Positions 1 to 7,590 are shown, numbered from the stretch's first letter. The stretch: DNA of 9,657 nt from an uncultured bacterium (GCA_949747725.1 CATKFJ010000136.1:1-9657), one strand, 5' to 3'. Translations and numbers: made by a program. The notes: generated by a model from the letters alone, not told the origin.

Positions 1-722
1 CAAAGAAAAAATTATTGCCGCATTTTAGTAAGATAGATAGTATATATTTTGAAACAAAAACAATGGTTGATCATTTTACGGAAATGGGATATAGCAACAT
101 ACTATATGCGCCGGTGTTTTCAGAGCGTAGATTGAATGGAGAATTTAATCCCAATAGGAATGACGGAATTCTTCATTTTTGCACCTATTCAAGAGTGTGC
201 AAGGAAAAGGGAATAACCGATGCTATAAACGCCGTAAAAAGAATTAACTTTGAAACTGTAAAATGTACTTTGGATATTTACGGTGAGCCTTCTAAGGATT
301 ATGAGAGCGAATTAAATGACGTTATGCGTGGTGCAGAAGATTATATCAAGCTCAATGATTATCTCAGAGGTGACTGTGTAATTGATATATTATCCCGGCA
401 TGATGCCATGATTTTTCCGACGTTCTATAATGGCGAAGGTTTTCCTATAGGTGTTGTGGAGTGTTATCTGGGTGGCGTGCCCGTAATAGCGAGCAATTGG
501 CATTATAATTCGGAAATTGTTATTAATGAAGAAACAGGTTTTATTTTTGAAGTCGGAGATGTAGATGCTATTGTAGCATATATTAATTATCTTTTAGAAA
601 ACAGAGATGAGGGTCTGAGAATGCGGAGAGCGGCTTATGAATATTCAAAACGATTTTTACCGTCATTAATATTGAAAGATTTCTTTGACAGAATAGATAA
701 TCATGAGGTCAAAAATGTATAA
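1..722 (+). CDS. GT4-family glycosyltransferase, C-terminal part (5' end missing)
   Basis: This is the C-terminal Rossmann half of a GT-B fold glycosyltransferase, which would transfer a sugar from a nucleotide donor to a lipid-linked acceptor at the inner membrane face. The frame is open from the first base of the window (the codons before the TTG at 15 are sense codons), so the gene starts upstream and its acceptor-binding N-terminal domain is missing. Counting from the TTG at 15, the segment near residues 51-75 (LHFCTYSRV then KEKGITDAI) is the usual start of the donor-binding domain. The GT4 E-x7-E motif is E141/E149 in GEGFPIGVVEC, followed by GGVPVIAS. The end (TAA at 720-722) overlaps the next gene by 8 bases. 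Codon use is AT-rich, like the next two genes. The sugar transferred cannot be read from the sequence. Confidence 0.88.
   Translation, partial: KKKLLPHFSKIDSIYFETKTMVDHFTEMGYSNILYAPVFSERRLNGEFNPNRNDGILHFCTYSRVCKEKGITDAINAVKRINFETVKCTLDIYGEPSKDYESELNDVMRGAEDYIKLNDYLRGDCVIDILSRHDAMIFPTFYNGEGFPIGVVECYLGGVPVIASNWHYNSEIVINEETGFIFEVGDVDAIVAYINYLLENRDEGLRMRRAAYEYSKRFLPSLILKDFFDRIDNHEVKNV
705..708 (+). promoter_or_regulatory. Shine-Dalgarno GAGG setting the start at 715
   Basis: GAGG ends 6 bases before the ATG at 715. The other in-frame ATG, at 703, lies directly upstream of and overlaps this element and has no ribosome site of its own at good distance. The site therefore favours 715 as the start of the epimerase gene. 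Confidence 0.6.
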
Positions 723-1590
723 ATTTTCGATAATCGGCGGAAATAGCAGTATTGCGCGTAATTTTCTTAAATATCTTGAAGATAAAGATGTTAATGTAAA
801 AGCTTACGATATACAGAGTAGTCAAGCAGATGGGTTTGACAATTACCGTAAAATAGATTTGATGAGTGTTACTGATATTGAGTCCATAGATTTTGACTGT
901 GATGCTGTTTTTGTTTTTTCCGGTTTAAACGGCGCAGAGAGAAGTAATATAGATGCTCAATCATTTATTGATATAAATGAGAAAGTGCTTATTAACATAT
1001 TGAATGCTGTAGCCGGAAAAAAAGCGCACTGTAGGATTGTTTATCCGTCGTCCAGATTGGTTTATAAGGATATGGCAAAGCCGCTTTCGGAAGAAGATGA
1101 GTTATCTCCTAAAAGTATATATGCTTTAAATAAATTTTTTGCAGAGAAAAGTATAAATATTTTTTCTCAAATGTATGGAGTTAATTATACGATATTTCGA
1201 ATTGCAATCCCCTTTGGAGTATTAAACGAAAATTCCTCAAGTTATGGCATAGTAGGGAAACTCATGGAGCAAGCTCGAAACGGAAAAATCAACTTATTCG
1301 GTGATGGTTCCAGTGTAAGGACATTTACACATATTGCGGATATTTGTAGGGTACTTTACGAAGGAAGTATTTCCGAAAAGACTTTGAATGGTGTATTTAA
1401 CATCGGCGGTCATTCATATTCTATGCTTTCATTGGCTCGAGCAATTTGCGATAGGTCTGATTGTAAGATTGAATTTACAGATTGGCCACAGAACCTTTTA
1501 TCGGTAGAGGTAAAAAATGGAAAGCTTGATTCCTCAAAAATCGACGGTATACTCGATATGAAATATAAAGATATTCTTTCTTGCATATAG
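715..1590 (+). CDS. NAD(P)-dependent epimerase/dehydratase, extended SDR family
   Basis: This is a sugar-nucleotide-modifying enzyme of the extended short-chain dehydrogenase family (291 residues from the ATG at 715), presumably making or reshaping a donor for the glycan. Family features visible are a beta-alpha-beta start with the glycine-loop equivalent GGNSSIA (residues 8-14), a serine cluster in PSSRLVY (111-117), the catalytic YxxxK pair Y136/K140 in SIYALNK, and the substrate-loop and C-terminal motifs LFGDGSSVRTFTHIADI and FNIGGH. The glycine loop is weak: the second and third glycines of GxxGxxG are S11 and A14. An alternative ATG at 703 would add four residues, but GAGG at 705-708 supports 715. 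The gene overlaps the upstream stop codon. I cannot tell which sugar it acts on; a 4-epimerase, 4,6-dehydratase or 4-ketoreductase would all fit. Confidence 0.85.
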   Translation: MYKFSIIGGNSSIARNFLKYLEDKDVNVKAYDIQSSQADGFDNYRKIDLMSVTDIESIDFDCDAVFVFSGLNGAERSNIDAQSFIDINEKVLINILNAVAGKKAHCRIVYPSSRLVYKDMAKPLSEEDELSPKSIYALNKFFAEKSINIFSQMYGVNYTIFRIAIPFGVLNENSSSYGIVGKLMEQARNGKINLFGDGSSVRTFTHIADICRVLYEGSISEKTLNGVFNIGGHSYSMLSLARAICDRSDCKIEFTDWPQNLLSVEVKNGKLDSSKIDGILDMKYKDILSCI

Positions 1591-1600
1591 TCGATTTTAC

Positions 1601-1604
1601 GGAG
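1601..1604 (+). promoter_or_regulatory. Shine-Dalgarno GGAG setting the start at 1612
   Basis: GGAG ends 7 bases before the ATG at 1612. The in-frame TTG at 1606 is only one base from this element, too close to be used, so the glycosyltransferase most likely starts at 1612. Confidence 0.6.
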
Positions 1605-1611
1605 ATTGAAA

Positions 1612-2556
1612 ATGATTGGAATTGTATTATTAAATTATAACACACCGGACGATGTTTTTACATGTGTAGAGAGTATTAGGGAAAAAACATCGTCTGAATA
1701 TAAGATATATATAGTAGACAATTGTTCTAAGGACGATTCGGTTGAAAGGTTTCAATCGGAATTTAACGATGATAGCGATATTGTATTACTTGTTTCTGCG
1801 TCAAACAATGGTTTTTCGGCAGGTAATAATATCGGTATAAGGCGAGCCGTTGAGGATGGATGCAAATATATATGTATTATTAATGCAGATATTATATTAG
1901 AAAACGATGCTATTTCAATACTGGCTGAAAAATTAATGAAAGATGAATCGTTGGGCGTAGCAGCGCCTATTATAAAAACTCCGAATCAAGATGGTGAATC
2001 TCAGTTTGCAAGAAATAAACTTACAATGTCTAATTTTTTAAGTGAAAAATCGATTTTAAAGCATTGTAAGTCATATTGCAAAAAATATCCGAGATATCAA
2101 AAGGTTGATGAATACTTTGCGACAGATTATAAGTTTATGGGTATGACTTACGGTTGCATGTATTTAACTACAGCAGAATTTTTTGATAAATCGGGATATA
2201 TGGATGAATCCGTCTTTTTGTTTAATGAAGAAGATATAATTGCATATAAACTTGAAAAAAGAGCATTATCCACATTAATTACTCCCGACGCCGTAGTTAT
2301 TCACAATCATCATAATTCGATAGGAAAAACTTCGACTGCATTTAGGAAATACCATTTTTTAATTAGTGAATTAATAGTGCTCAGAAAATATTACGGTTCA
2401 TCTTGGTTAAGCTTACTGCCTATAGTTATTGCTTTTAAAATATTGTGGCTATGTCGATCAATAAAGGATAAGAATTATAGAAAAATGAAAAAGCGATTCT
2501 TTAGGGCTATAAAAGAAATAAAGAGAATTAAACGCGGCTCCGGAATCTCTCAATAA
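1612..2556 (+). CDS. GT2-family glycosyltransferase (WbbL/rhamnosyltransferase-like)
   Basis: This is a GT-A fold inverting glycosyltransferase (314 residues from the ATG at 1612) that adds one sugar to a growing lipid-linked oligosaccharide at the cytoplasmic membrane face. The N-terminus GIVLLNYNT, the VDN at residues 35-37 and NNGFSAGNN (65-73) form the nucleotide-binding core typical of WbbL-like enzymes. The DxD-equivalent is N91-A92-D93. The acceptor/base motif is FNEED (204-208), the counterpart of the usual xxEDxD segment, and HNHH at 231-234 follows it, as is common in this group. Residues about 264-280 are hydrophobic and followed by a strongly basic C-terminus, suggesting membrane association. 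Many WbbL-like enzymes are rhamnosyltransferases, which would fit the dTDP-rhamnose genes downstream, but specificity is inferred only. The gene is very AT-rich (hand count of bases 1861-1920: 12 of 60 are G or C). Confidence 0.86.
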   Translation: MIGIVLLNYNTPDDVFTCVESIREKTSSEYKIYIVDNCSKDDSVERFQSEFNDDSDIVLLVSASNNGFSAGNNIGIRRAVEDGCKYICIINADIILENDAISILAEKLMKDESLGVAAPIIKTPNQDGESQFARNKLTMSNFLSEKSILKHCKSYCKKYPRYQKVDEYFATDYKFMGMTYGCMYLTTAEFFDKSGYMDESVFLFNEEDIIAYKLEKRALSTLITPDAVVIHNHHNSIGKTSTAFRKYHFLISELIVLRKYYGSSWLSLLPIVIAFKILWLCRSIKDKNYRKMKKRFFRAIKEIKRIKRGSGISQ

Positions 2557-2595
2557 ATAAAGTTAAATAACTAAGAGGTTTATATTTTTGAGAGA
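2546..2595 (+). repeat. Inverted repeat spanning the GT2 stop and the intergenic gap
   Basis: TCTCTCAA (2546-2553) is perfectly complementary to TTGAGAGA (2588-2595), with a 34-base AT-rich loop. The adjoining TAAATAAA and TTTATATTT could lengthen the stem imperfectly. The left arm holds the last codons of the GT2 gene, with its TAA immediately after. The loop carries AAGAGG (2573-2578), too far from the flippase ATG at 2612 to serve it directly. No T-run follows on the + strand, so this is not a standard intrinsic terminator. It may be an RNA stem affecting flippase translation or transcript stability, or a chance pairing. Confidence 0.4.
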
Positions 2596-2611
2596 AAAAG
2601 TCTATTAATGT

Positions 2612-4246
2612 ATGCCTAAACAAATTACCACTAAAAAGTTCGCAACGAACGTAATACTTTCCATTACTGCGCAGATTATTTCGCTGGCGGTAAGTTTCGT
2701 TTTGACGCTTATCGTACCGAAATTTATTGACGGGACTCAGTATTCACATTGGCAAACATACGTTCTATATGTCGGTTATGTAGGAGTATTGCATTTCGGA
2801 CTTCTAGACGGCATGGTATTGCGGTATTCCAAATACGACTACAACGAGCTAGATAAAAAATTGCTTCGCTCGCAATTTGTGGTGTTGCTTACATTTACTG
2901 GCATTTGCACGCTTTTAATGACTGCAATATCGGCAATTGCTTTAGGCGAGGAGCTTAGATTAATTTTTATTTTCGTAGCGGTCGGTATTGTAACTAAAAA
3001 TATGGTTACTTATTCGTCGTATCTGTTCCAAATTACCAATCGCATAAGCAAGTATGTAATTCTTTCTATTGGTCAACGAGTAGTATACGGTCTGGCGATA
3101 GTTCTATTACTTATAATCAGATGTAACGATTTTTATTGGTACTGCGCGGCGGATATTTTATGCGATTGCGTAGCTATATGCATAGGATTTGTATTTAACC
3201 GTGGGTTATATTTCGGAAAACTTAATCCTATCAAGCAAACGGCAGGCGAACTTAGAATAAATATAGCGTCAGGCATAATTCTTATGTTGGCAAATTGGTC
3301 TGCGGGATTGCTGGTAGGTAGCGCCAAAATGATAACGCAATGGCGTTGGAACGAATTGGTTTTCGGAAAAGTCGCGTTTGCATTCAGCGTTTCAAACGTT
3401 TTTCTTGTATTTGTAACCGCTATAAGCGTTGTGTTATTTCCGTCTTTGAAGCGTATAGACAGCGAAAAACTGCCTCAAATGTATAAGAGCATACGCAGCA
3501 TTTTATCGCCGTTGTTGTTTTTTATGATGCTATTCTATTTTGTCGGCGTGAAAATATTGGAATTATGGTTGCCGGATTATTTTGAGAGTCTTACTTATCT
3601 CGGTATTCTGTTGCCGATAATAATATATTCGTCCAAGGTCAGTCTGTTAACCAACAATTATTTGAAGGTTTACAGAAAGGAAAAATACATGCTGATTGCC
3701 AATGCGATCTCTATTGCGCTCGGGTTTGCATTATTTGCATTGTGTGCGTATGCTTTCAACAATCTGATAGCATTGCTGAGTTGTATCGTTTTTGTGGTAA
3801 TGTTTAATTCCGTGCTGTCCGAGATTTTTGTCATGCGCACAATACATGTTAAGATCGTTAAAGATTTTATAATAGAAGCGTTCATGACCGTTGGATTTAT
3901 CCTATGCGCAAGCTTGCTTGATTTGTGGGTGGGATTCGGCGTATATTGCGGTCTGTTTGCGATATACTGCGCTATTAACTATAAATCGCTTGCGGAGTTG
4001 TTTAAGAGCATAGGCAAGATCGGCAAGCATGTTTCGGCTAATAAAAACGCCGTCGCCGAAAATGTAACGGCAACGGCGGACGAAAACATACCGATTGAAT
4101 GGAATGCCGCGGCGGACGAAAGTGACGAATCACAAACCGCGATCAAGCATGACGAAACGGAAACGGACGGGTCGGGAGAGGTCGAAAATGTCGACGGATC
4201 GGAAACGCCGAATAACGAAATACAGGGAGAAACGGAAAACTTATGA
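2612..4246 (+). CDS. Wzx-type polysaccharide flippase with acidic C-terminal tail
   Basis: This is a multi-pass inner-membrane protein of the MATE/MOP superfamily (544 residues), expected to flip the lipid-linked repeat unit across the membrane. The N-terminus has a basic stretch, then a hydrophobic helix (about 12-36) ending in VPKFID, typical of the Wzx family. Further hydrophobic segments lie at about 50-70, 88-112, 116-128, 147-170, 176-195, 219-236, 252-277, 298-314, 327-343, 359-381, 384-402, 418-436 and 440-456. From about residue 473 to the end the chain is hydrophilic and rich in D, E, N and T, with no membrane segment; most Wzx proteins end near the last helix. ATG 2612 is the earliest possible start because an in-frame TAA lies at 2606. 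Its Shine-Dalgarno is poor, and an out-of-frame ATG sits at 2608. The stop overlaps the rfbA start (ATGA, 4243-4246), indicating translational coupling. Composition is intermediate between the left AT-rich block and the rfb genes. Confidence 0.87.
   Translation: MPKQITTKKFATNVILSITAQIISLAVSFVLTLIVPKFIDGTQYSHWQTYVLYVGYVGVLHFGLLDGMVLRYSKYDYNELDKKLLRSQFVVLLTFTGICTLLMTAISAIALGEELRLIFIFVAVGIVTKNMVTYSSYLFQITNRISKYVILSIGQRVVYGLAIVLLLIIRCNDFYWYCAADILCDCVAICIGFVFNRGLYFGKLNPIKQTAGELRINIASGIILMLANWSAGLLVGSAKMITQWRWNELVFGKVAFAFSVSNVFLVFVTAISVVLFPSLKRIDSEKLPQMYKSIRSILSPLLFFMMLFYFVGVKILELWLPDYFESLTYLGILLPIIIYSSKVSLLTNNYLKVYRKEKYMLIANAISIALGFALFALCAYAFNNLIALLSCIVFVVMFNSVLSEIFVMRTIHVKIVKDFIIEAFMTVGFILCASLLDLWVGFGVYCGLFAIYCAINYKSLAELFKSIGKIGKHVSANKNAVAENVTATADENIPIEWNAAADESDESQTAIKHDETETDGSGEVENVDGSETPNNEIQGETENL
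4074..4121 (+). repeat. Short in-frame direct repeat within the flippase tail
   Basis: The 12-base word CGGCGGACGAAA occurs at 4074-4085 and again at 4110-4121, 36 bases (12 codons) apart and in the same reading frame. It encodes the paired TADEN and AADES segments. This, together with recurring GAAACGGAA-type words further on, suggests the acidic tail grew by small duplications. Confidence 0.55.
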
Positions 4247-5055
4247 AAGGAATAATACTTGCCGGAGGATCGGGAACAAGGCTGTATCCGCTTACAAAGG
4301 TAACAAGCAAACAGCTGTTGCCCGTATATGACAAGCCGATGATCTATTATCCGCTGTCTACGCTTATGTTGGCAGGAATACGGGATATATTGATTATATC
4401 TACGCCGACAGATTTACCTAATTTCGAAAAGCTGTTGGGCGACGGAAGTCAGTACGGAATCAAGTTGTCATATAGGGTGCAACCGTCGCCGGACGGACTT
4501 GCACAGGCGTTTATAATCGGCGAGGATTTTATAGGCGATGAGCCGTGCGCAATGATACTCGGCGATAACATTTTTTACGGCGGCGGTCTCGGCGACAGGC
4601 TGGAAGAAGCGGTAACGAATGCGAAAAACGGGCTTGCTACGGTATTCGGTTATTACGTTCAGGATCCGCACCGGTTCGGGATAATGGAGTTCGACGGGAC
4701 GGGCAAGATACTTTCGGTGGAAGAAAAACCGAGCGATCCAAAATCCAATTATGCGATAACGGGATTGTATTTTTATCCGAAAGGCGTAAGCAAAATGGCG
4801 CATAACGTAAAAAAGTCGGATCGCGGCGAATATGAAATAACTTCGCTTAACGATATGTATCTTATGAAAGGGTTATTGCACGGTATAGTTTTGGGCAGAG
4901 GATTCGCCTGGTTGGATACGGGCACTATGGATAGTTTGCTCGAAGCGGCGGAGTTTGTGCAAATGCTGGAAAAGCGTCAGGGCGTTAAAATATCCGCGCT
5001 TGAGGAAATAGCGTACAGGCGCAAATGGATAAACAGAAAAACATTGCTCGGCTAA
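4243..5055 (+). CDS. rfbA: Glucose-1-phosphate thymidylyltransferase (RmlA), truncated by a premature stop
   Basis: This enzyme makes dTDP-glucose from dTTP and glucose-1-phosphate, the first step of dTDP-L-rhamnose synthesis in the cytoplasm. Recognition is unambiguous: GGSGTRL (residues 8-14), [18 protein letters not shown] (22-39), the metal-binding D108 in [15 protein letters not shown] (160-163), the ITGLYFYP segment, and D225 in WLDTGTMD. The reading frame stops at TAA 5053-5055 after 270 residues, shorter than the roughly 290 usual for the family. The bases after the stop continue the same frame with a typical RmlA C-terminus (see the separate entry at 5053-5124), so this is a recent nonsense change or a sequence error. 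All nucleotide- and sugar-binding residues listed are upstream of the stop, so partial or full activity is possible; loss of the C-terminal helix may harm folding or oligomerisation. The start overlaps the flippase stop as ATGA. Confidence 0.95.
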   Translation: MKGIILAGGSGTRLYPLTKVTSKQLLPVYDKPMIYYPLSTLMLAGIRDILIISTPTDLPNFEKLLGDGSQYGIKLSYRVQPSPDGLAQAFIIGEDFIGDEPCAMILGDNIFYGGGLGDRLEEAVTNAKNGLATVFGYYVQDPHRFGIMEFDGTGKILSVEEKPSDPKSNYAITGLYFYPKGVSKMAHNVKKSDRGEYEITSLNDMYLMKGLLHGIVLGRGFAWLDTGTMDSLLEAAEFVQMLEKRQGVKISALEEIAYRRKWINRKTLLG

Positions 5056-5124
5056 GCGGAAAAAACCGGAAAAGCTCCGTACGGCGATCATCTTAAAAAC
5101 GTAGCGGAGGGTAAAATACTATGA
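5053..5124 (+). pseudogene. rfbA: Orphaned 3' end of rfbA after an in-frame TAA
   Basis: Reading on in the rfbA frame past TAA 5053-5055 gives 22 sense codons and then TGA at 5122-5124. The translation begins AEKTGKAPYGDHLK and continues NVAEGKIL, which by memory of the family is the normal end of clostridial-type RmlA proteins. Counting the TAA codon, the full length would be 293 residues, the usual size. The TGA overlaps the rfbC ATG (ATGA at 5121-5124), the same junction seen at flippase-rfbA and rfbB-rfbD. A single base change (for example TTA or TCA to TAA) would explain the stop. The same stretch carries the rfbC ribosome site GGAGG at 5106-5110. Other genes here end in ordinary TAA and TAG, so a changed genetic code is not indicated. 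Confidence 0.85.
5106..5110 (+). promoter_or_regulatory. Shine-Dalgarno GGAGG for rfbC
   Basis: GGAGG ends 10 bases before the ATG at 5121. It lies within what was once rfbA coding sequence, so rfbC can still be initiated independently despite the early rfbA stop. Confidence 0.6.
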
Positions 5125-5684
5125 GTAAATTCACGTTTACAAAAACGTCGATAGACGGTGTGTTTATAATAGAACCGACTGTTTTCGGCGACGATCGCGG
5201 ATATTTTATGGAAACGTACAGCGAGTCGGAGTTTAAGGCGGCAGGGCTTGACTATACGTTTGTGCAAGACAATCAGTCAAAGAGCAAGCGCGGCGTGCTT
5301 CGCGGACTTCATTTTCAAAAGGCGCATCCTCAAGCGAAACTTGTTCGCGTACTCGACGGAGAAGTGTTAGACGTTGCGGTAGATGTGAGAAAGAATAGTA
5401 AAACTTACGGAAAATGGGTGGGAGTTAAACTTTCAGCCGACAATAAAAAACAGTTTATGATTCCGCGCGGATTCGCGCACGGATTTTTGGTGTTATCCGA
5501 AACTGCGGTGTTTACCTATAAGTGCGACGATTTTTATCATCCAGAGGACGAGGGCGGTATTATGTGGAACGATCCCGATATCGGCATCGATTGGGGCGAT
5601 ATAACCGATGTAGCGCTTAGCGAAAAGGACAAACGTCATCCGCTGTTGCGCGATAGCAAAATAGAGTTTGAGGTAAAAGGATAA
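5121..5684 (+). CDS. rfbC: dTDP-4-dehydrorhamnose 3,5-epimerase (RmlC)
   Basis: This is a cupin-fold enzyme (187 residues, full length for the family) that epimerises dTDP-4-keto-6-deoxyglucose at C3 and C5, the third step to dTDP-L-rhamnose. Visible signatures are FGDDRGYFMETY (22-33), the conserved QDNQSKSKRGVLRGLH stretch with catalytic H64, the substrate-contact segment IPRGFAHGFLVL (114-125) with H120, Y133 in FTYKCDDFY, and the LSEKD segment with D170, matching the His-Asp catalytic dyad of the family. The ATG at 5121 is preceded by GGAGG. The TAA shares one base with the rfbB start (TAATG, 5682-5686), so the two are probably translationally coupled. No deviation from the family was seen. 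Confidence 0.97.
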   Translation: MSKFTFTKTSIDGVFIIEPTVFGDDRGYFMETYSESEFKAAGLDYTFVQDNQSKSKRGVLRGLHFQKAHPQAKLVRVLDGEVLDVAVDVRKNSKTYGKWVGVKLSADNKKQFMIPRGFAHGFLVLSETAVFTYKCDDFYHPEDEGGIMWNDPDIGIDWGDITDVALSEKDKRHPLLRDSKIEFEVKG

Positions 5685-6712
5685 TGAATAAAACCGTTAT
5701 TGTAACAGGCGGCGCCGGATTTATAGGCAGTAACTTTGTGTTCCATATGCTCGATAAATATCCCGATTATCGCATAGTCTGTCTTGATAAGCTTACGTAT
5801 GCCGGTAATTTGTCTACGCTTGCGTCGGTCATGGACAACAAAAACTTCCGTTTCGTAAAAGCGGATATCTGCGATCGTGAAGCTGTATATCAACTGTTCG
5901 AGGAAGAGGAACCGAACATAATAGTTAATTTCGCCGCCGAAAGTCATGTCGACAGAAGCATAGAAGATCCCGGGATATTCTTGCAAACAAATATAATCGG
6001 TACGGCGGTACTTATGGACGCGTGCCGCAAGTACGGAATAGAACGTTATCACCAAGTGTCGACAGACGAGGTGTACGGAGATTTGCCGCTTGACCGCCCC
6101 GATTTGTTTTTTACGGAGAACACCCCCATCCATACGAGCAGCCCGTATTCATCGAGTAAGGCGAGTGCGGATCTGCTTGTGCTTGCGTATAACAGAACAT
6201 ACGGGCTGCCCGTAACGGTAAGCCGTTGTTCTAACAATTACGGACCGTATCACTTTCCCGAAAAACTCATTCCGTTGATGATAGCTAACGCTTTAAACGA
6301 TAAGCCGTTGCCCGTTTACGGCAAAGGCGAGAACGTGCGCGATTGGTTGTATGTTGAGGACCATTGCAAGGCGATAGACCTGATAATCCATAACGGTAAG
6401 ATTGGAGAAGTGTATAATGTGGGCGGACATAACGAAATGCGCAACATCGATATCGTCAAGCTTATATGCAAAGAGTTAGGTAAACCCGAAAGTCTTATTA
6501 CCTATGTTACCGATAGAAAAGGTCACGATTTGAGATACGCTATAGATCCGAGTAAGATCCGCGATGAATTGGGCTGGTTGCCCGAAACAAAGTTTGCGGA
6601 CGGGATAAAGAAAACCATTAAGTGGTATCTTGATAACCGCGAATGGTGGCAAACGATAATAAGCGGCGAATATAAAAACTATTACGAAAAAATGTACGGG
6701 AACAGACAATGA
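5684..6712 (+). CDS. rfbB: dTDP-glucose 4,6-dehydratase (RmlB)
   Basis: This is an extended SDR enzyme (342 residues, normal length) that converts dTDP-glucose to dTDP-4-keto-6-deoxyglucose using bound NAD, the second step of the pathway. The nucleotide loop is GGAGFIGSNF (9-18). D35 in CLDKLTYAGN follows the second strand. NFAAESHVDRS (82-92) is diagnostic for RmlB. The dehydratase catalytic triplet T127-D128-E129 in VSTDEVYGD and the Y155/K159 pair in YSSSK are intact, as are RCSNNYGPYHFPEKLIP and GENVRDWLYVEDHC. The ribosome site GAGG is at 5670-5673. The stop overlaps the rfbD start as ATGA (6709-6712). Codon use is richer in C and G than in the left block. Confidence 0.97.
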   Translation: MNKTVIVTGGAGFIGSNFVFHMLDKYPDYRIVCLDKLTYAGNLSTLASVMDNKNFRFVKADICDREAVYQLFEEEEPNIIVNFAAESHVDRSIEDPGIFLQTNIIGTAVLMDACRKYGIERYHQVSTDEVYGDLPLDRPDLFFTENTPIHTSSPYSSSKASADLLVLAYNRTYGLPVTVSRCSNNYGPYHFPEKLIPLMIANALNDKPLPVYGKGENVRDWLYVEDHCKAIDLIIHNGKIGEVYNVGGHNEMRNIDIVKLICKELGKPESLITYVTDRKGHDLRYAIDPSKIRDELGWLPETKFADGIKKTIKWYLDNREWWQTIISGEYKNYYEKMYGNRQ

Positions 6713-7578
6713 AAGTATTGGTAACGGGTGCGAACGGTCAGCTCGGGTTCGATGTAGTGACGGAACTCGATAAACGCGGACATAATGCGATCGGAGTGGA
6801 TATCGCCGAAATGGATATCACCGATAAGGCGAGTGTTAAACGCGTTATGCGAGAGATCGAACCCGACGTAGTAATTCACTGCGCTTCATGGACAGCTGTC
6901 GATAAAGCCGAACAGTGTTCCGATATTGTTCACGATATAAACGTACTCGGCACTGAGAATATAGCCGAGGAGTGCAAAGAACTCGACGCCGTAATGATAT
7001 TTATTTCGACGGACTATGTGTTCGACGGAAGCGGCGACAAGCCGCACGACATTGCCGACAAGCGCAAGGGATTGTCCGTATACGGCATATCAAAAGTTCA
7101 AGGCGAGGATATCGTAACGGGTATGCTCGATAAATATTATATAGTTCGCACGACATGGGCGTTCGGCAGAAACGGAAATAATTTCGTAAAAACCATGCTT
7201 AGGCTCGCCGATAGCGGCAAGACCGAATTAAACGTTGTGGACGACCAGATAGGCTCGCCTACATACACGCCCGATCTTGCGCGGCTTTTGGTCGATATGT
7301 CGGAAACAAATAAATTCGGGATCTATCACGCAACCAACGAAGGGTTCTGTAGCTGTTATGAGTTTGCTTGCGAGATTTTCAGGCAAACGGGAAAGAATAT
7401 TAAAGTAAATCCCGTTACAACGGAAGAATATTTAAAACTTGTACCTCAACAAGCAACGCGTCCGCTCAATTCGAGATTGGATAAAAGCTGTTTGGTCGAT
7501 AACGGGTTTGAGCCGCTACCGTTTTGGAAAGATTCATTGCGAATATATTTGAAAACAGTTTTCGGTTACGGTTTATAG
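6709..7578 (+). CDS. rfbD: dTDP-4-dehydrorhamnose reductase (RmlD)
   Basis: This enzyme (289 residues) carries out the last step of dTDP-L-rhamnose synthesis, NAD(P)H-dependent reduction at C4. Family signatures are GANGQLG (7-13), the WTAVDKAE segment (61-68) that is diagnostic for RmlD, STDYVFDG (100-107), the catalytic pair Y125/K129 in VYGISK, RTTWAFG (147-153), and the C-terminal RPLNSRLD (251-258). In most homologues the tyrosine is preceded by a PxNxYG pattern; here it reads GLSVYG, a mild variation. The start overlaps the rfbB stop, with ACGGGA at 6696-6701 as a weak ribosome site. TAG ends the gene, followed by a 17-base gap. With rfbA, rfbC and rfbB the pathway is complete, apart from the early stop in rfbA. 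Confidence 0.96.
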   Translation: MKVLVTGANGQLGFDVVTELDKRGHNAIGVDIAEMDITDKASVKRVMREIEPDVVIHCASWTAVDKAEQCSDIVHDINVLGTENIAEECKELDAVMIFISTDYVFDGSGDKPHDIADKRKGLSVYGISKVQGEDIVTGMLDKYYIVRTTWAFGRNGNNFVKTMLRLADSGKTELNVVDDQIGSPTYTPDLARLLVDMSETNKFGIYHATNEGFCSCYEFACEIFRQTGKNIKVNPVTTEEYLKLVPQQATRPLNSRLDKSCLVDNGFEPLPFWKDSLRIYLKTVFGYGL

Positions 7579-7584
7579 GAAAAC

Positions 7585-7590
7585 AAGGAG
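7585..7590 (+). promoter_or_regulatory. Shine-Dalgarno AAGGAG setting a GTG start at 7596
   Basis: AAGGAG ends 5 bases before GTG 7596-7598. The frame also contains an ATG at 7524, but that lies inside rfbD and would add 24 residues with no family similarity. The canonical GT11 N-terminus begins right after the GTG. Confidence 0.75.

Noticed and set aside
2546..2600. Intrinsic terminator between the GT2 gene and the flippase
   Set aside because: The stem is AT-rich with a 34-base loop and no T-run follows it on the + strand, so it does not fit a standard terminator.
4095..4331. A + strand reading frame of 78 codons, very basic, overlapping the flippase tail and the rfbA start
   Set aside because: It is the off-frame reading of the low-complexity acidic tail, which lacks stops in several frames. 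It has no ribosome site and runs into the well-supported rfbA gene.
5053..5055. Alternative genetic code or programmed readthrough at the rfbA TAA
   Set aside because: Other genes in the window end at TAA or TAG in the expected places, and no known readthrough context or downstream structure is evident. A point mutation or sequence error is simpler, though readthrough is not excluded.
5636..6133. Reverse-strand reading frame of 165 codons opposite rfbC and rfbB
   Set aside because: It lies entirely opposite unmistakable rfb genes, shows no recognisable motif, and no other gene in the window is on that strand.
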